Source of the DNA: Anaerolineales bacterium
Lineage (GTDB): Bacteria; Chloroflexota; Anaerolineae; Anaerolineales; Villigracilaceae
NCBI GenBank assembly: GCA_014860745.1
Contig: JACZJC010000019.1
Span: 1-47,453 of the forward strand
Length of the DNA stretch: 47,453 nucleotides
Reading direction: 5' to 3'
Below, piece after piece: positions 17,666 to 25,894 of the stretch. The notes under the pieces were generated by a model. That model saw only the letters and a program-made list of their open reading frames with translations. It was not told where the DNA came from and searched no databases. The first letter of the stretch is position 1. Each line of letters starts with the position of its first letter. A program made the translations under genes and the position numbers.

Positions 17666-18565
17666 TTATCTTTCTCCAACAATCACATTCACCACCTGTA
17701 AGGTACCCCCGCGCAAAACATCCAGCGGAGTCGACTTGCCAACCACATCCCCGCTCAGACGCGTGAACAACTCATCGTGATGTTCGATAGCCTCGCCCGC
17801 CACCCCCGCAAGGATGTCGCCAACCATCAAGCCGCCTTTTCCGGCGGGGCTGTCTGCCTCCAGACCGACAATCAAAAGGCCGGTCTCCTGTTTGCGATTC
17901 AATTGGCTTTGCGCCTCTTCCGGAATATTCACTGTCTGGCTGCGAATGCCGAGGTAACCACGTTTGATCTTTCCATGTTTAGCCAGGATCTCAGCAATTT
18001 TCCACGCTGTATCGGCAGGGATCGTAATCGCACCGCCGCGGCCAAAACCCGAAGTATTGATGCCATACACCTGACCTTCTCCATTGATCAAAGGTCCACC
18101 GGAAAAGCCGGGGTAGGAAACAACATCGGTTCTGATATAGCTCTCCAACATACCGCCGCGTCCCGTGCGGACGGGACCGCCAATTGCGTTCACCGTACCA
18201 AAGCTGGATTCAATCCCATTTTTGGAAGGGCGGCCAATTGCAAGTACGAATTGTCCCACCCGTGCTGGAGTCTTTGCAATTTCGGCGGGAACTGCGGAGG
18301 CGGAATCCAATTTCAAAACAGCCAGGTCAGTCCCCGGGTCCCGACCGGCGAGGCGGGCAGTGAGTTCGGTCTTATTGTCGAGGGTCACTTTAATATCTTC
18401 GTCGCGTTCCACAACATGGTCGGCGGTAAGGATCATATCTTTTGCAAAGACAATGCCGCTGGCCGGGATACGGCGACGCGCATCCACCATTACGGTGGAT
18501 TTGCCCGCTTGGTCGGCAGCAGATGCCATTGCGTCTGAAAGTTCCGAAAAAATATTTTTACTCAT
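17666..18565 (-). CDS. HtrA/DegP-like serine protease with PDZ domain
   Basis: A 299-residue trypsin-like protease with an intact triad: H50 in TADHVV, D80 in GTDLAVLKL and S155 in GFSGGPL. The C-terminal 90 residues form one PDZ domain. No signal peptide or membrane helix precedes the protease domain, unlike most HtrA proteins, so the enzyme may be cytoplasmic. ATG 18565 has an AAGGAG Shine-Dalgarno; an in-frame start at 18682 lacks one. A TATACT element lies at 18585-18590. The gene is directly followed by the regulator gene, suggesting a two-gene unit. Confidence 0.9.
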   Translation of the reverse strand: MSKNIFSELSDAMASAADQAGKSTVMVDARRRIPASGIVFAKDMILTADHVVERDEDIKVTLDNKTELTARLAGRDPGTDLAVLKLDSASAVPAEIAKTPARVGQFVLAIGRPSKNGIESSFGTVNAIGGPVRTGRGGMLESYIRTDVVSYPGFSGGPLINGEGQVYGINTSGFGRGGAITIPADTAWKIAEILAKHGKIKRGYLGIRSQTVNIPEEAQSQLNRKQETGLLIVGLEADSPAGKGGLMVGDILAGVAGEAIEHHDELFTRLSGDVVGKSTPLDVLRGGTLQVVNVIVGER

Positions 18566-18584
18566 GGGTTTTCTCCTTGAAGCC

Positions 18585-18590
18585 AGTATA
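18585..18590 (-). promoter_or_regulatory. -10 element of protease-regulator unit
   Basis: TATACT on the minus strand, 19 bases before the protease ATG, with the AAGGAG ribosome site starting right after the predicted transcript start. No good -35 was seen. Confidence 0.4.
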
Positions 18591-18660
18591 GCGAGGGCGT
18601 GATTGGAGTGTATCGCCAAAAGGGATTGTTTTGCACTGGACGTTCGGGTAGGTATTTTGG

Positions 18661-18752
18661 ACACGGACAACACGGATCGCACAGAGCTTCACGGAAAAAC
18701 CTTTTAAGCAAGCTGCTCTTTTCCGTGTTATCCGCGCGCGAAGCGCCCGTGT
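18661..18752. repeat. Imperfect inverted repeat (ACACGGA family)
   Basis: ACACGGACAACACGGA (18661-18676) is mirrored by TTCCGTGTTATCCG (18721-18734) and CCCGTGT (18747-18752 region). The roughly 90-base palindrome fills the gap between the cbiO stop and the protease promoter. It resembles dispersed palindromic intergenic repeats. Confidence 0.5.
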
Positions 18753-18763
18753 ACAAAGCTAAT

Positions 18764-19519
18764 TTATGGCTTTTCCAGCCCATGCGCGTTTAGCAATGCC
18801 TCGTCTTCCAAAATTTCAAAGGTCAAACCATCGGCTACAACCCGCCCTTCATCCATGACGATGGTGCGCGGAAATAACTCCTGGACCAGTTTCATATCAT
18901 GTGTGGAGACGAGCATGGTGATCGGCAGTTCGCGCAGCAAATTGATCAGGGTCCTGCGGGCGCGCGGGTCGAGTCCCGCCGAAGGTTCATCCAAAATCAA
19001 GACGCTTGGATTCATCGAAAGCACGGTGGCGATTGCAATGCGTTTCTTTTCGCCAACACTCAAATGATGCGACAAACGATCCCGATATCCCGTCATCCGA
19101 ACTGCTTCCAGCGCCGCATCCACGCGTGTACGCACATCCGCTTCAGGCAGACCCATGTGAAGCGGGCCAAAAGCCACATCTTCAAATACAGTTGGTGAAA
19201 AAAGTTGGTCATCTGGATTCTGGAATACCAACCCAACCATTGCGCGGATGGTTGGTAAGTTTTCACGTGTAAGGCGCTTCCCTGCAATTTGAACTTCGCC
19301 GCGCCCGCCCAGGATCCCATTCAAATGCAGCATCAATGTGGATTTGCCCGCACCGTTCGGCCCAACCAGCGCAACCTTATCACCGCCGCATAACTTCAAT
19401 GACACGCCATGCAATGCGGCATGTCCATCGGGATATGAGAAATGCAAATCATTCACGACCAACACGTCGCCTTCACATTCTGGCATTTGAAAATTACTTT
19501 TCACATGAGTAACCGGCAT
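18764..19519 (-). CDS. cbiO: Nickel/cobalt ECF transporter ATPase CbiO
   Basis: A 251-residue ABC ATPase with Walker A GPNGAGKST, Q-loop FQNPDDQLFS, signature LSVGEKKR and Walker B LILDEPSAGLDP. The FQNPDDQLF segment is typical of energy-coupling-factor ATPases (CbiO/NikO/EcfA). It follows cbiQ with a one-base overlap (TAATG). It powers metal uptake through CbiMN and CbiQ. Whether the metal is Ni or Co cannot be read from this subunit; the regulator suggests Ni. Confidence 0.92.
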   Translation of the reverse strand: MPVTHVKSNFQMPECEGDVLVVNDLHFSYPDGHAALHGVSLKLCGGDKVALVGPNGAGKSTLMLHLNGILGGRGEVQIAGKRLTRENLPTIRAMVGLVFQNPDDQLFSPTVFEDVAFGPLHMGLPEADVRTRVDAALEAVRMTGYRDRLSHHLSVGEKKRIAIATVLSMNPSVLILDEPSAGLDPRARRTLINLLRELPITMLVSTHDMKLVQELFPRTIVMDEGRVVADGLTFEILEDEALLNAHGLEKP

Positions 19520-20310
19520 TAGAACCTTCCTACAACTTGAACGATAAAAATCACCGCAATTGCAAACGCAGTGACATAATAATCACGCGGTTTCATTTCA
19601 TGCGGATTCAACGTATACAAATGGCCTGAATAACCGCGCGACATCATCGCATTGTAGATGCGGTCGCTGCGCTCGTAACTTCGCAAAAAGAGTTGGCCGG
19701 CCATATTTCCCGCCACCTTGGCCCGCCAAAAAACGCCTCCACCGGACCTGTTCCCTGCCGCCGCCCCCGAACGGGATTCCCTCGCCCGAAGCAGGCGGGA
19801 TACTTCATCAATCAACACGAAAAGATAACGGTACAGGAAGGCAATGATGGTGGTGAGAATGGCAGGGACTTTTAAATGTTCTAGTGCGTGAATCAGGTCC
19901 GGGAAGCGTGTGACCGCCACAAGCAGGATCGCCATCTGCACTGAAAGCCAGGAACGGATAAGGATGCTCACAAAGCGCAAAAATCCCGCATCTGTAACCG
20001 TCAAGGTCGACATAAAAAACTGGAAGGTATAAAGCGGTTTACCAGGAATGGAAAATAAAACTGTGACCGCGATCAAAGCAAAGGGCAGGGCAACAATCGA
20101 ACGCTTGAACGTATAACCAATCCCCAACTGCGAAAATAAATTTGCAGCATTTAAAAATAACCACGCACAAACGAAGGCCAGCCACGCGCCGTCTGGAAGC
20201 AGGGCATTGGAGACAATAAAGATAATGGTCAAAAGGGCTTTCACGCGCGGATCGAGGCGGTGGAGAAAGCTTTCTTTTTCGTGGTAGCGGTCGAAGGCGT
20301 CGAAGTGCAT
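19519..20310 (-). CDS. cbiQ: Nickel/cobalt ECF transporter transmembrane coupling protein CbiQ
   Basis: A 263-residue membrane protein with 5-6 helices. It begins with the family-typical 'FLHRLDPRVKALLTII' segment, and its cytoplasmic coupling region includes RLLRARESRSG. CbiQ/EcfT-type proteins link the ATPase CbiO to the substrate-binding CbiM. It overlaps cbiO by one base. A 43-base hairpin fills most of the 84-base gap before it. No clear Shine-Dalgarno is seen. Confidence 0.9.
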   Translation of the reverse strand: MHFDAFDRYHEKESFLHRLDPRVKALLTIIFIVSNALLPDGAWLAFVCAWLFLNAANLFSQLGIGYTFKRSIVALPFALIAVTVLFSIPGKPLYTFQFFMSTLTVTDAGFLRFVSILIRSWLSVQMAILLVAVTRFPDLIHALEHLKVPAILTTIIAFLYRYLFVLIDEVSRLLRARESRSGAAAGNRSGGGVFWRAKVAGNMAGQLFLRSYERSDRIYNAMMSRGYSGHLYTLNPHEMKPRDYYVTAFAIAVIFIVQVVGRF

Positions 20311-20338
20311 ATGAATAAGAATAGTGATAAATCATAAA

Positions 20339-20381
20339 TTCATGATGCGTAATCGATTAATCCACAATTAAGCATCATGAA
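20339..20381. repeat. Intercistronic hairpin between cbiM and cbiQ
   Basis: TTCATGATGC (20339-20348) and GCATCATGAA (20372-20381) are perfect inverted arms around an AT-rich centre with TAATCGATTA. It lies within an apparent operon and could affect mRNA stability or be a small mobile repeat. Confidence 0.5.
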
Positions 20382-20394
20382 CACAGAAGCTCAT

Positions 20395-21330
20395 TTACGC
20401 TTTGGCCTTCATCCCGCGGCCAATCAATACAATCACGGCGCCAACTACGATGACACCGATCACGCCGGCCATGATGGTAGATAGGGCAGTTTCACCGAGG
20501 AAAGGTAATGTGTAATCAGGGATGATCGAATAGGGAGCAGACTGGCCTGAGTCTATGAAACCCATGTCAATGGCTACACGCTCCAAGCCGTCAGGATTTC
20601 CAGAAGCGAAAGGTGATAGCAGGACAACAGCGAGCGCAATGACTCCGCCTGCAACCACCCATCCACGCCCGCCCTTGGCAGATTCAGAGCCTTCCCCAAG
20701 CAGGTCAGGCCGGGTTTGTATAATAAAGGATAGCGCTGCGACCGTAATGAACGCTTCGCCCAACCCGATTAAGCTGTGGACTCCAAGCATGGCAGGGATG
20801 ACAATGCCCAGTTGGGAAGTGCCGCTCAACCATAATTGAAGTGAGGTCAACAATGCGCCCGCCATTACAGACAGCCATGCAGCAATACCAGCCACGCCAA
20901 GTTTAACGGCTTTTGATTGACCAGCAACAGCGCGATAGAGTCCATAACCGATTGCTGCAGTGACCAATCCCATGTTGAGGATGTTCGCGCCCATGACGAG
21001 TAATCCGCCATCTTGAAACAGAAGAGCTTGCACAGCCACCACGGCGGTCATTACAACCATCGCGGCCCAGGGACCCAGCACAATGGCAGCAAGTGCACCG
21101 CCCAGCAAGTGACCAGACGTACCACCCGCTACTGGAAAGTTGATCATCTGGGCGGCAAAAATGAAGGCAGCCATCACACCCATGAGCGGGATCTGCTTTT
21201 CGCCAAGTGCTTTATTCGTTTTAGAAATGGCAAGACTAAGGGTGACGATCGTGATTACCCAGCAAACAACTGAGATGGCAACACTGAGAAATCCATCGGG
21301 AATATGAAGAGGGGTAGGTGAAAAATGCAT
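20395..21330 (-). CDS. cbiM: Nickel/cobalt ECF substrate-binding protein CbiM with CbiN-like tail
   Basis: A 311-residue membrane protein starting MHFSPTPLHIPDGFLS. In the CbiM/NikM family the N-terminal Met-His coordinates the metal, supporting ATG 21330 over an upstream in-frame start; the ribosome site AAGGAAA agrees. Six helices follow with conserved FPVAGGTSGHLLGG. The C-terminal 100 residues include PDGLERVA and PDYTLPFLGE plus a final helix, the CbiN/NikN-like module, so this is an MN fusion. It starts one base after the stop of the Fur-family gene, showing tight coupling. Confidence 0.93.
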   Translation of the reverse strand: MHFSPTPLHIPDGFLSVAISVVCWVITIVTLSLAISKTNKALGEKQIPLMGVMAAFIFAAQMINFPVAGGTSGHLLGGALAAIVLGPWAAMVVMTAVVAVQALLFQDGGLLVMGANILNMGLVTAAIGYGLYRAVAGQSKAVKLGVAGIAAWLSVMAGALLTSLQLWLSGTSQLGIVIPAMLGVHSLIGLGEAFITVAALSFIIQTRPDLLGEGSESAKGGRGWVVAGGVIALAVVLLSPFASGNPDGLERVAIDMGFIDSGQSAPYSIIPDYTLPFLGETALSTIMAGVIGVIVVGAVIVLIGRGMKAKA

Positions 21331-21331
21331 G

Positions 21332-21757
21332 CTATTTTCCTTTTTGACAATTTGGACAAAGACCAAAAAAAGTGATGTGGCCGCTGGTTAGTCGATAGCC
21401 GCTTTCAATCTCTAATTGCCGATAAAGCTTTTCTAATGTGGAGTGTTCCACTTCCATTTCGCTTCCACAGTTTCGGCATTTCAAATGATGGTGGTTATGG
21501 CCTGCTATTTGATAGGCGAGATGTCCATTCCCAAGGGGAGCGGGATGAGCAAGCCCGTTCTCAGCCAGGAATTCGAGCGTACGATAGACGGTGGTTTCGG
21601 TCAGGCTGGGTGCGTCGGCGCGTGCCTGTTCATAAATTTCGATGGGAGAAAGATGTCTCCCAGAGTGATGTAAAACATGCAGGATCGCCAGCCTTTGCGG
21701 AGTCATTCGGTATCCGCGGGCTCGGAGTTGGGGGGTATATTTTTCTGCGCAGGACAT
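21332..21757 (-). CDS. Fur-family metalloregulator, Nur-like
   Basis: A 141-residue Fur-family protein with the winged-helix motif RMTPQRLAILHVL, TETTVYRTLEFL recognition region, the HNHHHLKCRNC metal segment and two CXXC pairs (CRNC and CPNC) for a structural zinc. It is the first gene of the ni/co uptake operon, and its promoter carries a TTGCAA palindrome like that of Nur, the nickel-responsive member. Nickel-dependent repression of cbiMQO and itself is the most likely role. Zur or other subtypes remain possible. Confidence 0.85.
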   Translation of the reverse strand: MSCAEKYTPQLRARGYRMTPQRLAILHVLHHSGRHLSPIEIYEQARADAPSLTETTVYRTLEFLAENGLAHPAPLGNGHLAYQIAGHNHHHLKCRNCGSEMEVEHSTLEKLYRQLEIESGYRLTSGHITFFGLCPNCQKGK

Positions 21758-21766
21758 AATTTCCTT

Positions 21767-21784
21767 ATTGCAACTTTTTGCAAT
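21767..21784. promoter_or_regulatory. Palindromic operator, Nur-box-like
   Basis: ATTGCAA (21767-21773) and TTGCAAT (21778-21784) form a perfect 7-base inverted repeat with a four-base spacer. On the minus strand TATACT lies at 21790-21785 directly upstream and an AAGGAAA ribosome site directly downstream, so the operator covers the transcript start. The pattern resembles the TTGCAA-N5-TTGCAA box described for Streptomyces Nur, with one base less spacing. Confidence 0.65.
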
Positions 21785-21790
21785 AGTATA
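21785..21790 (-). promoter_or_regulatory. -10 element of nur-cbiMQO operon
   Basis: TATACT on the minus strand ends at the edge of the TTGCAA palindrome. The predicted transcript start falls within the operator, giving a leader of about 20 bases. Confidence 0.5.
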
Positions 21791-21888
21791 TTTAATAGAG
21801 TAGCACGGAAGAGGGTTTCTTACCTTAAAAAGAAAAATCCTCCTTCTTCAAACGAAAAGAAGAAAGAGGAAAGAACGTCATTCTGATT

Positions 21889-22581
21889 CTATGGCTCCCA
21901 GACATAGCGAGCCAGGGCAGCGATGTAAGGTTTTCCGTCAAGATATTCCATACCCATGGCCCAGGTCTGCCAATCGAGGCCGCTGAATTCGTCGCTGCCG
22001 GGGAAGTAGACAGAGTAATAATCCATTTCAGGATAGGGCCATTCTGGAATGTAGGTGGCGCCGCCGGTCTGCAATTGACCGCAAACAATCAATGAGTTTG
22101 GCGTGAATACCTGCTCCAGCGTCGGCAGGATCACATCCTGGAACGAGCCGATGGTGGGTTCACCACTTCCAAAGGAGAGTCCCCAATCGGCTTGATAGGT
22201 GGTCTCAAAAACGAATTTGGCATGTTCTACATCGTAATTGATCACTTTGCCGTCACGGTAATAGCGGACATCGATGCCATTGGTTGGGGATACAAGCGAG
22301 GCAAGCAAGGCGCCGTCTTTGCTGGCAACAGCTTTGCTGAAAGTTTTGATCAATTCCGTCCCGCGGACATCAGCGCAGAAATCGGGAGGCTGCATGGGGA
22401 TGGGAGTTTGTGTTAACACGGGAGGCATTGTCAGCGTGGGGATGGCGGTAAATGTTGGGGATGGGATCAATGCCAATTGGGGAGTGACAGATGGAAGAGC
22501 GGTGGGAGGCGGGGGCTCATCGATGGGAATCGCGCAGGATGCGAGAATCAATAACAAAAGCGGGAACAGGATGCGTTTCAT
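21889..22581 (-). CDS. Hypothetical lipoprotein
   Basis: A 230-residue lipoprotein with lipobox LASC (lipid Cys 16), a Pro/Thr-rich linker to about residue 65 and a globular domain. Its middle, SPTNGIDVRYYRDGKVINYDVEHAKFVF in two adjoining pieces, suggests an alpha/beta domain; no enzyme motif is recognised. ATG 22581 has an AAAGGAAG Shine-Dalgarno. It stands alone downstream of a terminator for the NACHT-associated unit. Confidence 0.82.
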   Translation of the reverse strand: MKRILFPLLLLILASCAIPIDEPPPPTALPSVTPQLALIPSPTFTAIPTLTMPPVLTQTPIPMQPPDFCADVRGTELIKTFSKAVASKDGALLASLVSPTNGIDVRYYRDGKVINYDVEHAKFVFETTYQADWGLSFGSGEPTIGSFQDVILPTLEQVFTPNSLIVCGQLQTGGATYIPEWPYPEMDYYSVYFPGSDEFSGLDWQTWAMGMEYLDGKPYIAALARYVWEP

Positions 22582-22631
22582 TCTTCTTCCTTTCGTAAAT
22601 TCAAGTCCGCAATATTCAGAATTTCAGCAAA

Positions 22632-22659
22632 TAAAAAACTGGCGGAGGGTTCCGCCAGT
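22632..22659 (-). terminator. Terminator of the NACHT-FGE unit
   Basis: ACTGGCGGA (22638-22646) and TCCGCCAGT (22651-22659) form a nine-base stem with loop GGGT. Read on the minus strand it is followed by a run of Ts. It follows the small partner gene. Confidence 0.85.
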
Positions 22660-22666
22660 CATTGTA

Positions 22667-23101
22667 CTATTTTGCGTCCGCGACCGTTTCTTCCGCAGCT
22701 TTTTTCGCGATACGTTTGACCACTTCCGCCACACCGCCGATTGGATTCTTCAAGGTCTCGATGGCGACTTCGGCGATTTCGGGAGCCATGCGTTTGAGGA
22801 CGCGCAAACGGCGCGTGAGGAAGGTCTCATCGGGGTTTGGTTTTTCGAGCGCAGTTTGAATCTCCTGCAGTTCGTCCTTCAGGTCCTTCTTTTTCTGCGC
22901 GTCGATCTCAGCGGCTTCATCGACCTTTTTGTAGATCTCCTCAAACAAGGGCGCAATATTAATCGTTTGATTTACCGTTTGGATCGTCGTTCGGTTCTTC
23001 GACCCAAGCAGGACGTTACTCCCTTTCACATCGCCGGTGATGACGATGCTGCCATCCCCGGCGCTCACTTCTGCTTTTTTCCTTCTGCCTTTGCCAGCCA
23101 T
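22667..23101 (-). CDS. Small partner protein of NACHT NTPase
   Basis: A 144-residue protein. After a basic start it has GDGSIVITGDVKGSNVLLG (residues 15-33), which matches in spacing and several residues a segment near the N-terminus of the upstream NACHT protein. The rest is predicted helical: a central coiled-coil-like stretch (residues about 50-85) and C-terminal helices. It starts 30 bases after the NACHT gene with a GGAGG Shine-Dalgarno and is followed by a terminator, so the two genes form one unit. Function is unknown; it could be an adaptor or effector-associated domain protein. Confidence 0.82.
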   Translation of the reverse strand: MAGKGRRKKAEVSAGDGSIVITGDVKGSNVLLGSKNRTTIQTVNQTINIAPLFEEIYKKVDEAAEIDAQKKKDLKDELQEIQTALEKPNPDETFLTRRLRVLKRMAPEIAEVAIETLKNPIGGVAEVVKRIAKKAAEETVADAK

Positions 23102-23131
23102 GTTTCCTCCGGTGAATTTTCAGGTTCTTCT

Positions 23132-25765
23132 TCAGGATTCCTTCGGCGCGATGACCACACGAAAACCAAGATCGTCATTGAACATCAACGGAATGGACCA
23201 GTTGCAGAATGAGGAGCGCGCAAACCATTGATAACCGATCCATGATCCGCCGCGCACGATGCGGTACTTATTGTCGTCATCATACCATGAGCCTGTCCAT
23301 TCCCAAACGTTGCCGCTCATATCCCACGCCTCCGTTGGGCTGACGCCCTGCGGGAAGGTGCAAACGACAGTGGTGCCGCCCAAACCCGAGCCCGAGGAAT
23401 CGCTGTCCCAGGTGTTGGCCGCGGATTTATCGAAGCCTTCACCCCATGGATATTCGTGACCGTCCGTTCCCCGCGCGGCGCGCTCCCATTCGCCATCGCG
23501 TGGGAGACGGATGGTGTAGCCCTCCGGCACTGCCACGATCTTTTTAGCAAGCCAGTTGCAATAGGCTTCGGCTTCATACCAACTCACTCCCACCACCGGC
23601 ACGATCGGATTGCTGAGCTCAATGTTATGCCAATAATAAGGCACGTTGCGTTTCGGAAGCGGGCGATGTTCCAGCCAGTCGCGTGAGACGGCTTCCATTG
23701 TGCGCGTATCATATTTTCCGGTGCGCCATTCCCAGCCTTCCTCGCTCCAAAATTCGCGGGATTGATATCCATCCTCTTTTACGAAACGCGCAAACTGGAT
23801 ATTGGTAACCGGATACTTTGCGATGAAATACATGTACGGGATTTCCCTCGCTTCTTTCTTAACCCCGGCCTGATACTCACCAGCAGGCACTTCCACAAAC
23901 CGGTCCAGGTCGCCGGGCCGCCAGCCTAGCCGCCCCAGAAGAAGGCCGGCATGCCGGCGTATCTCAGGACGGATTTCTCCCCCTTGCATTGTGACAACCA
24001 AGGATTGGACGACATGGTCCTTGCTATGCAAAGGAACGCCGCCAGGCCAGGTATCCAAAACCGCATCACCGGCCAGCACAACTGCTTCACCGGCAGGGCC
24101 GGGCTGATGATCCACCAGCGCTTCGACAACTTCACCGGAGATTTTTGGCAGCTGCTGACGGATGCCGAGATAGCCGATGGTCAACAAAGTCACTTCACGC
24201 CAGGCTTGTTCCCCAACATGGCGGAAGAGAGTCTCAATAATTGGAGTTGAATCGCCCTGCCCTTTCAATGCAAGCGCAACTGCGGCGAGATATTCTTCAA
24301 AGGTCAGGTGAATGAAACCATATTCACCCGGTCCGCGCTCCAAAAGGACGGCGGCATGGTCATGAACATCGGTCAGGAATTGGCGGGCAGCCTGATGGGG
24401 AGAGGGGTCGCCGCGTTCCAAAAAAAGTTCTTCCAGCTTGCGGCGCAGTTCTTCCCGCCCCACGAGACCCACCCCCGGGCTGACCTCATGCATCCACAAC
24501 GCCAGCGGCGCTAGGATCCGAATCGTTTGGATCTCGTCGATATCTCTTCCGGGCGCGCGTCCACTGATACTACGGGCGCGGTTCCAGGTGGAAAGCAGGG
24601 TATTCACATATTGATCGTAGAGCTGCACGCGGCGTTCCGGCAGGGATACTCCCTGCCGCTTCATCAAAGCCAGAATGGTAAGCAGCAATGGCGTGGAGGC
24701 AAGCTGCCGCACGCCGGGATTTTGTTGAATGGCATCCAACAGTTCGCGGCGGTCCGTTTCAGCATCAGCGCGCGCAACGGCGGTATTCCCCTGGGCTTGT
24801 TTTTCGAGGGCGGTTGTCCATTGCCCGACAAATTCCTCGATCTCATCCTCTTCGAAATCGACGATGGTACATTCGACCAAATCCTCCGCCGAAGGGCGGA
24901 CAGCGCGATAGCCCACCACACGGCTGGTGAGAACGAATTTGTTCCCCTCCCGGCGGTGAAATGCGAAGAAATCCACTACACGTTCCACGACGGTGTTGCG
25001 CATGTTCAAATCACGGACTTCATCAAGGCCGTCGAGAAGAATGAGCGCCCGCCCCGCCTTGAGCGCTTCGCGCAGCATCGGGCCAACCGGCAGATCCGCG
25101 CCGATGCCGTTGAAATATTCAATGATGAAATCGTCCAGCCGAATATCGTGGGATTGAAGCGCATTGGCAAAAGCCGCCAAGGGCAAAAGGATGGGCAGGA
25201 AATCATTCAGCCCGATCTTTTGTCCCTCACCACGCGCGAGACGCAGGGCGAGGTATTTTACAAAAGTTGTCTTGCCAGCCCCCGGGTCGCCCAGCACGAT
25301 TACACCGGAGTGTCTCTGCAAAATTTCCAGCAATGGAACCGGCTCCCCAAAGTGAATCAGTTCCTGCTCATGATCGGTGATATCGCGCCCGGCCAGGCTG
25401 AGGTCGCGCTTCCAAGTATCGCCTTCTGGAAGCTCCATGCGTGCCTTGAGCGGGACGTACAAGTCGAGCAGTTTTAATTTTAATGGGACGCGGTCTGAAA
25501 CCCCCATCCCTTTCAAGGACAGGTAATAATGACGGTCCGTCAGGTAGTTCAGATAGGCTGCAGTGGACTCCCGAATCGTCTCGGCTGGCAGGGCAGGCTG
25601 AAGGTCCCGCCAGAAGCGATCTGCAAGCACGATGGTCTGACCATGGATAATAGCGCTGTCGGTCACAGACCCGCTGACGGCAATGCTCTGGTCGCCTGCC
25701 TGAATTTCAGGCTCAATCTTTGGTTTTTTGGTCGTTTTTTGGGGCATTGTACGTTTTTCAGTCAT
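23132..25765 (-). CDS. NACHT NTPase with C-terminal FGE-sulfatase/C-type-lectin-like domain
   Basis: An 877-residue STAND-type protein. Residues 24-42 (GDQSIAVSGSVTDSAIIHG) share a motif with the partner protein. A helical region leads to the NACHT NTPase, with Walker A GDPGAGKTT (159-167), Walker B LILLDGLDEV (241-250) and a winged-helix part up to about 500. A helical linker follows, then residues about 622-877 form an FGE-sulfatase (SUMF1/DUF323) fold, with PVTNIQFARF, VPVVGVSWYEAEAYCNWL, RLPRDGEWERAARG and a final RGGSW...GFRV. The CXXXXC pair of true formylglycine-generating enzymes is absent, so the domain is likely a binding or sensor module. TATACT lies 23 bases upstream. A defence or signal-transduction role is inferred. 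Confidence 0.9.
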   Translation of the reverse strand: MTEKRTMPQKTTKKPKIEPEIQAGDQSIAVSGSVTDSAIIHGQTIVLADRFWRDLQPALPAETIRESTAAYLNYLTDRHYYLSLKGMGVSDRVPLKLKLLDLYVPLKARMELPEGDTWKRDLSLAGRDITDHEQELIHFGEPVPLLEILQRHSGVIVLGDPGAGKTTFVKYLALRLARGEGQKIGLNDFLPILLPLAAFANALQSHDIRLDDFIIEYFNGIGADLPVGPMLREALKAGRALILLDGLDEVRDLNMRNTVVERVVDFFAFHRREGNKFVLTSRVVGYRAVRPSAEDLVECTIVDFEEDEIEEFVGQWTTALEKQAQGNTAVARADAETDRRELLDAIQQNPGVRQLASTPLLLTILALMKRQGVSLPERRVQLYDQYVNTLLSTWNRARSISGRAPGRDIDEIQTIRILAPLALWMHEVSPGVGLVGREELRRKLEELFLERGDPSPHQAARQFLTDVHDHAAVLLERGPGEYGFIHLTFEEYLAAVALALKGQGDSTPIIETLFRHVGEQAWREVTLLTIGYLGIRQQLPKISGEVVEALVDHQPGPAGEAVVLAGDAVLDTWPGGVPLHSKDHVVQSLVVTMQGGEIRPEIRRHAGLLLGRLGWRPGDLDRFVEVPAGEYQAGVKKEAREIPYMYFIAKYPVTNIQFARFVKEDGYQSREFWSEEGWEWRTGKYDTRTMEAVSRDWLEHRPLPKRNVPYYWHNIELSNPIVPVVGVSWYEAEAYCNWLAKKIVAVPEGYTIRLPRDGEWERAARGTDGHEYPWGEGFDKSAANTWDSDSSGSGLGGTTVVCTFPQGVSPTEAWDMSGNVWEWTGSWYDDDNKYRIVRGGSWIGYQWFARSSFCNWSIPLMFNDDLGFRVVIAPKES

Positions 25766-25787
25766 GTCCGGCCTCGTTGATTAAAAC

Positions 25788-25793
25788 AGTATA
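25788..25793 (-). promoter_or_regulatory. -10 element of NACHT-FGE unit
   Basis: TATACT on the minus strand, 22 bases before the ATG at 25765. No clear -35 is seen. Confidence 0.4.
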
Positions 25794-25844
25794 CAATAAT
25801 TCAGGCCCACCGGTATATACCAAATTGAAAGGTGATTCTACATC

Positions 25845-25868
25845 AAAAAACCCGCCTTTTTTGGCGGG
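25845..25868 (-). terminator. Terminator of kinase-FIST unit
   Basis: On the minus strand CCCGCC (25868-25863) pairs with GGCGGG (25856-25851) around a six-A loop, followed by six Ts. It separates the FIST gene from the NACHT unit. Confidence 0.88.
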
Positions 25869-25894
25869 CTTTGAGTTTAAATTCCTAAAGTTGT

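Noticed and set aside
22274-23212. 312-codon plus-strand ORF
   Set aside because: It lies opposite two real minus-strand genes and a terminator, and its translation looks unlike a protein family.
24527-25477. 316-codon plus-strand ORF
   Set aside because: It is antisense to the NACHT domain, which has clear motifs on the minus strand.
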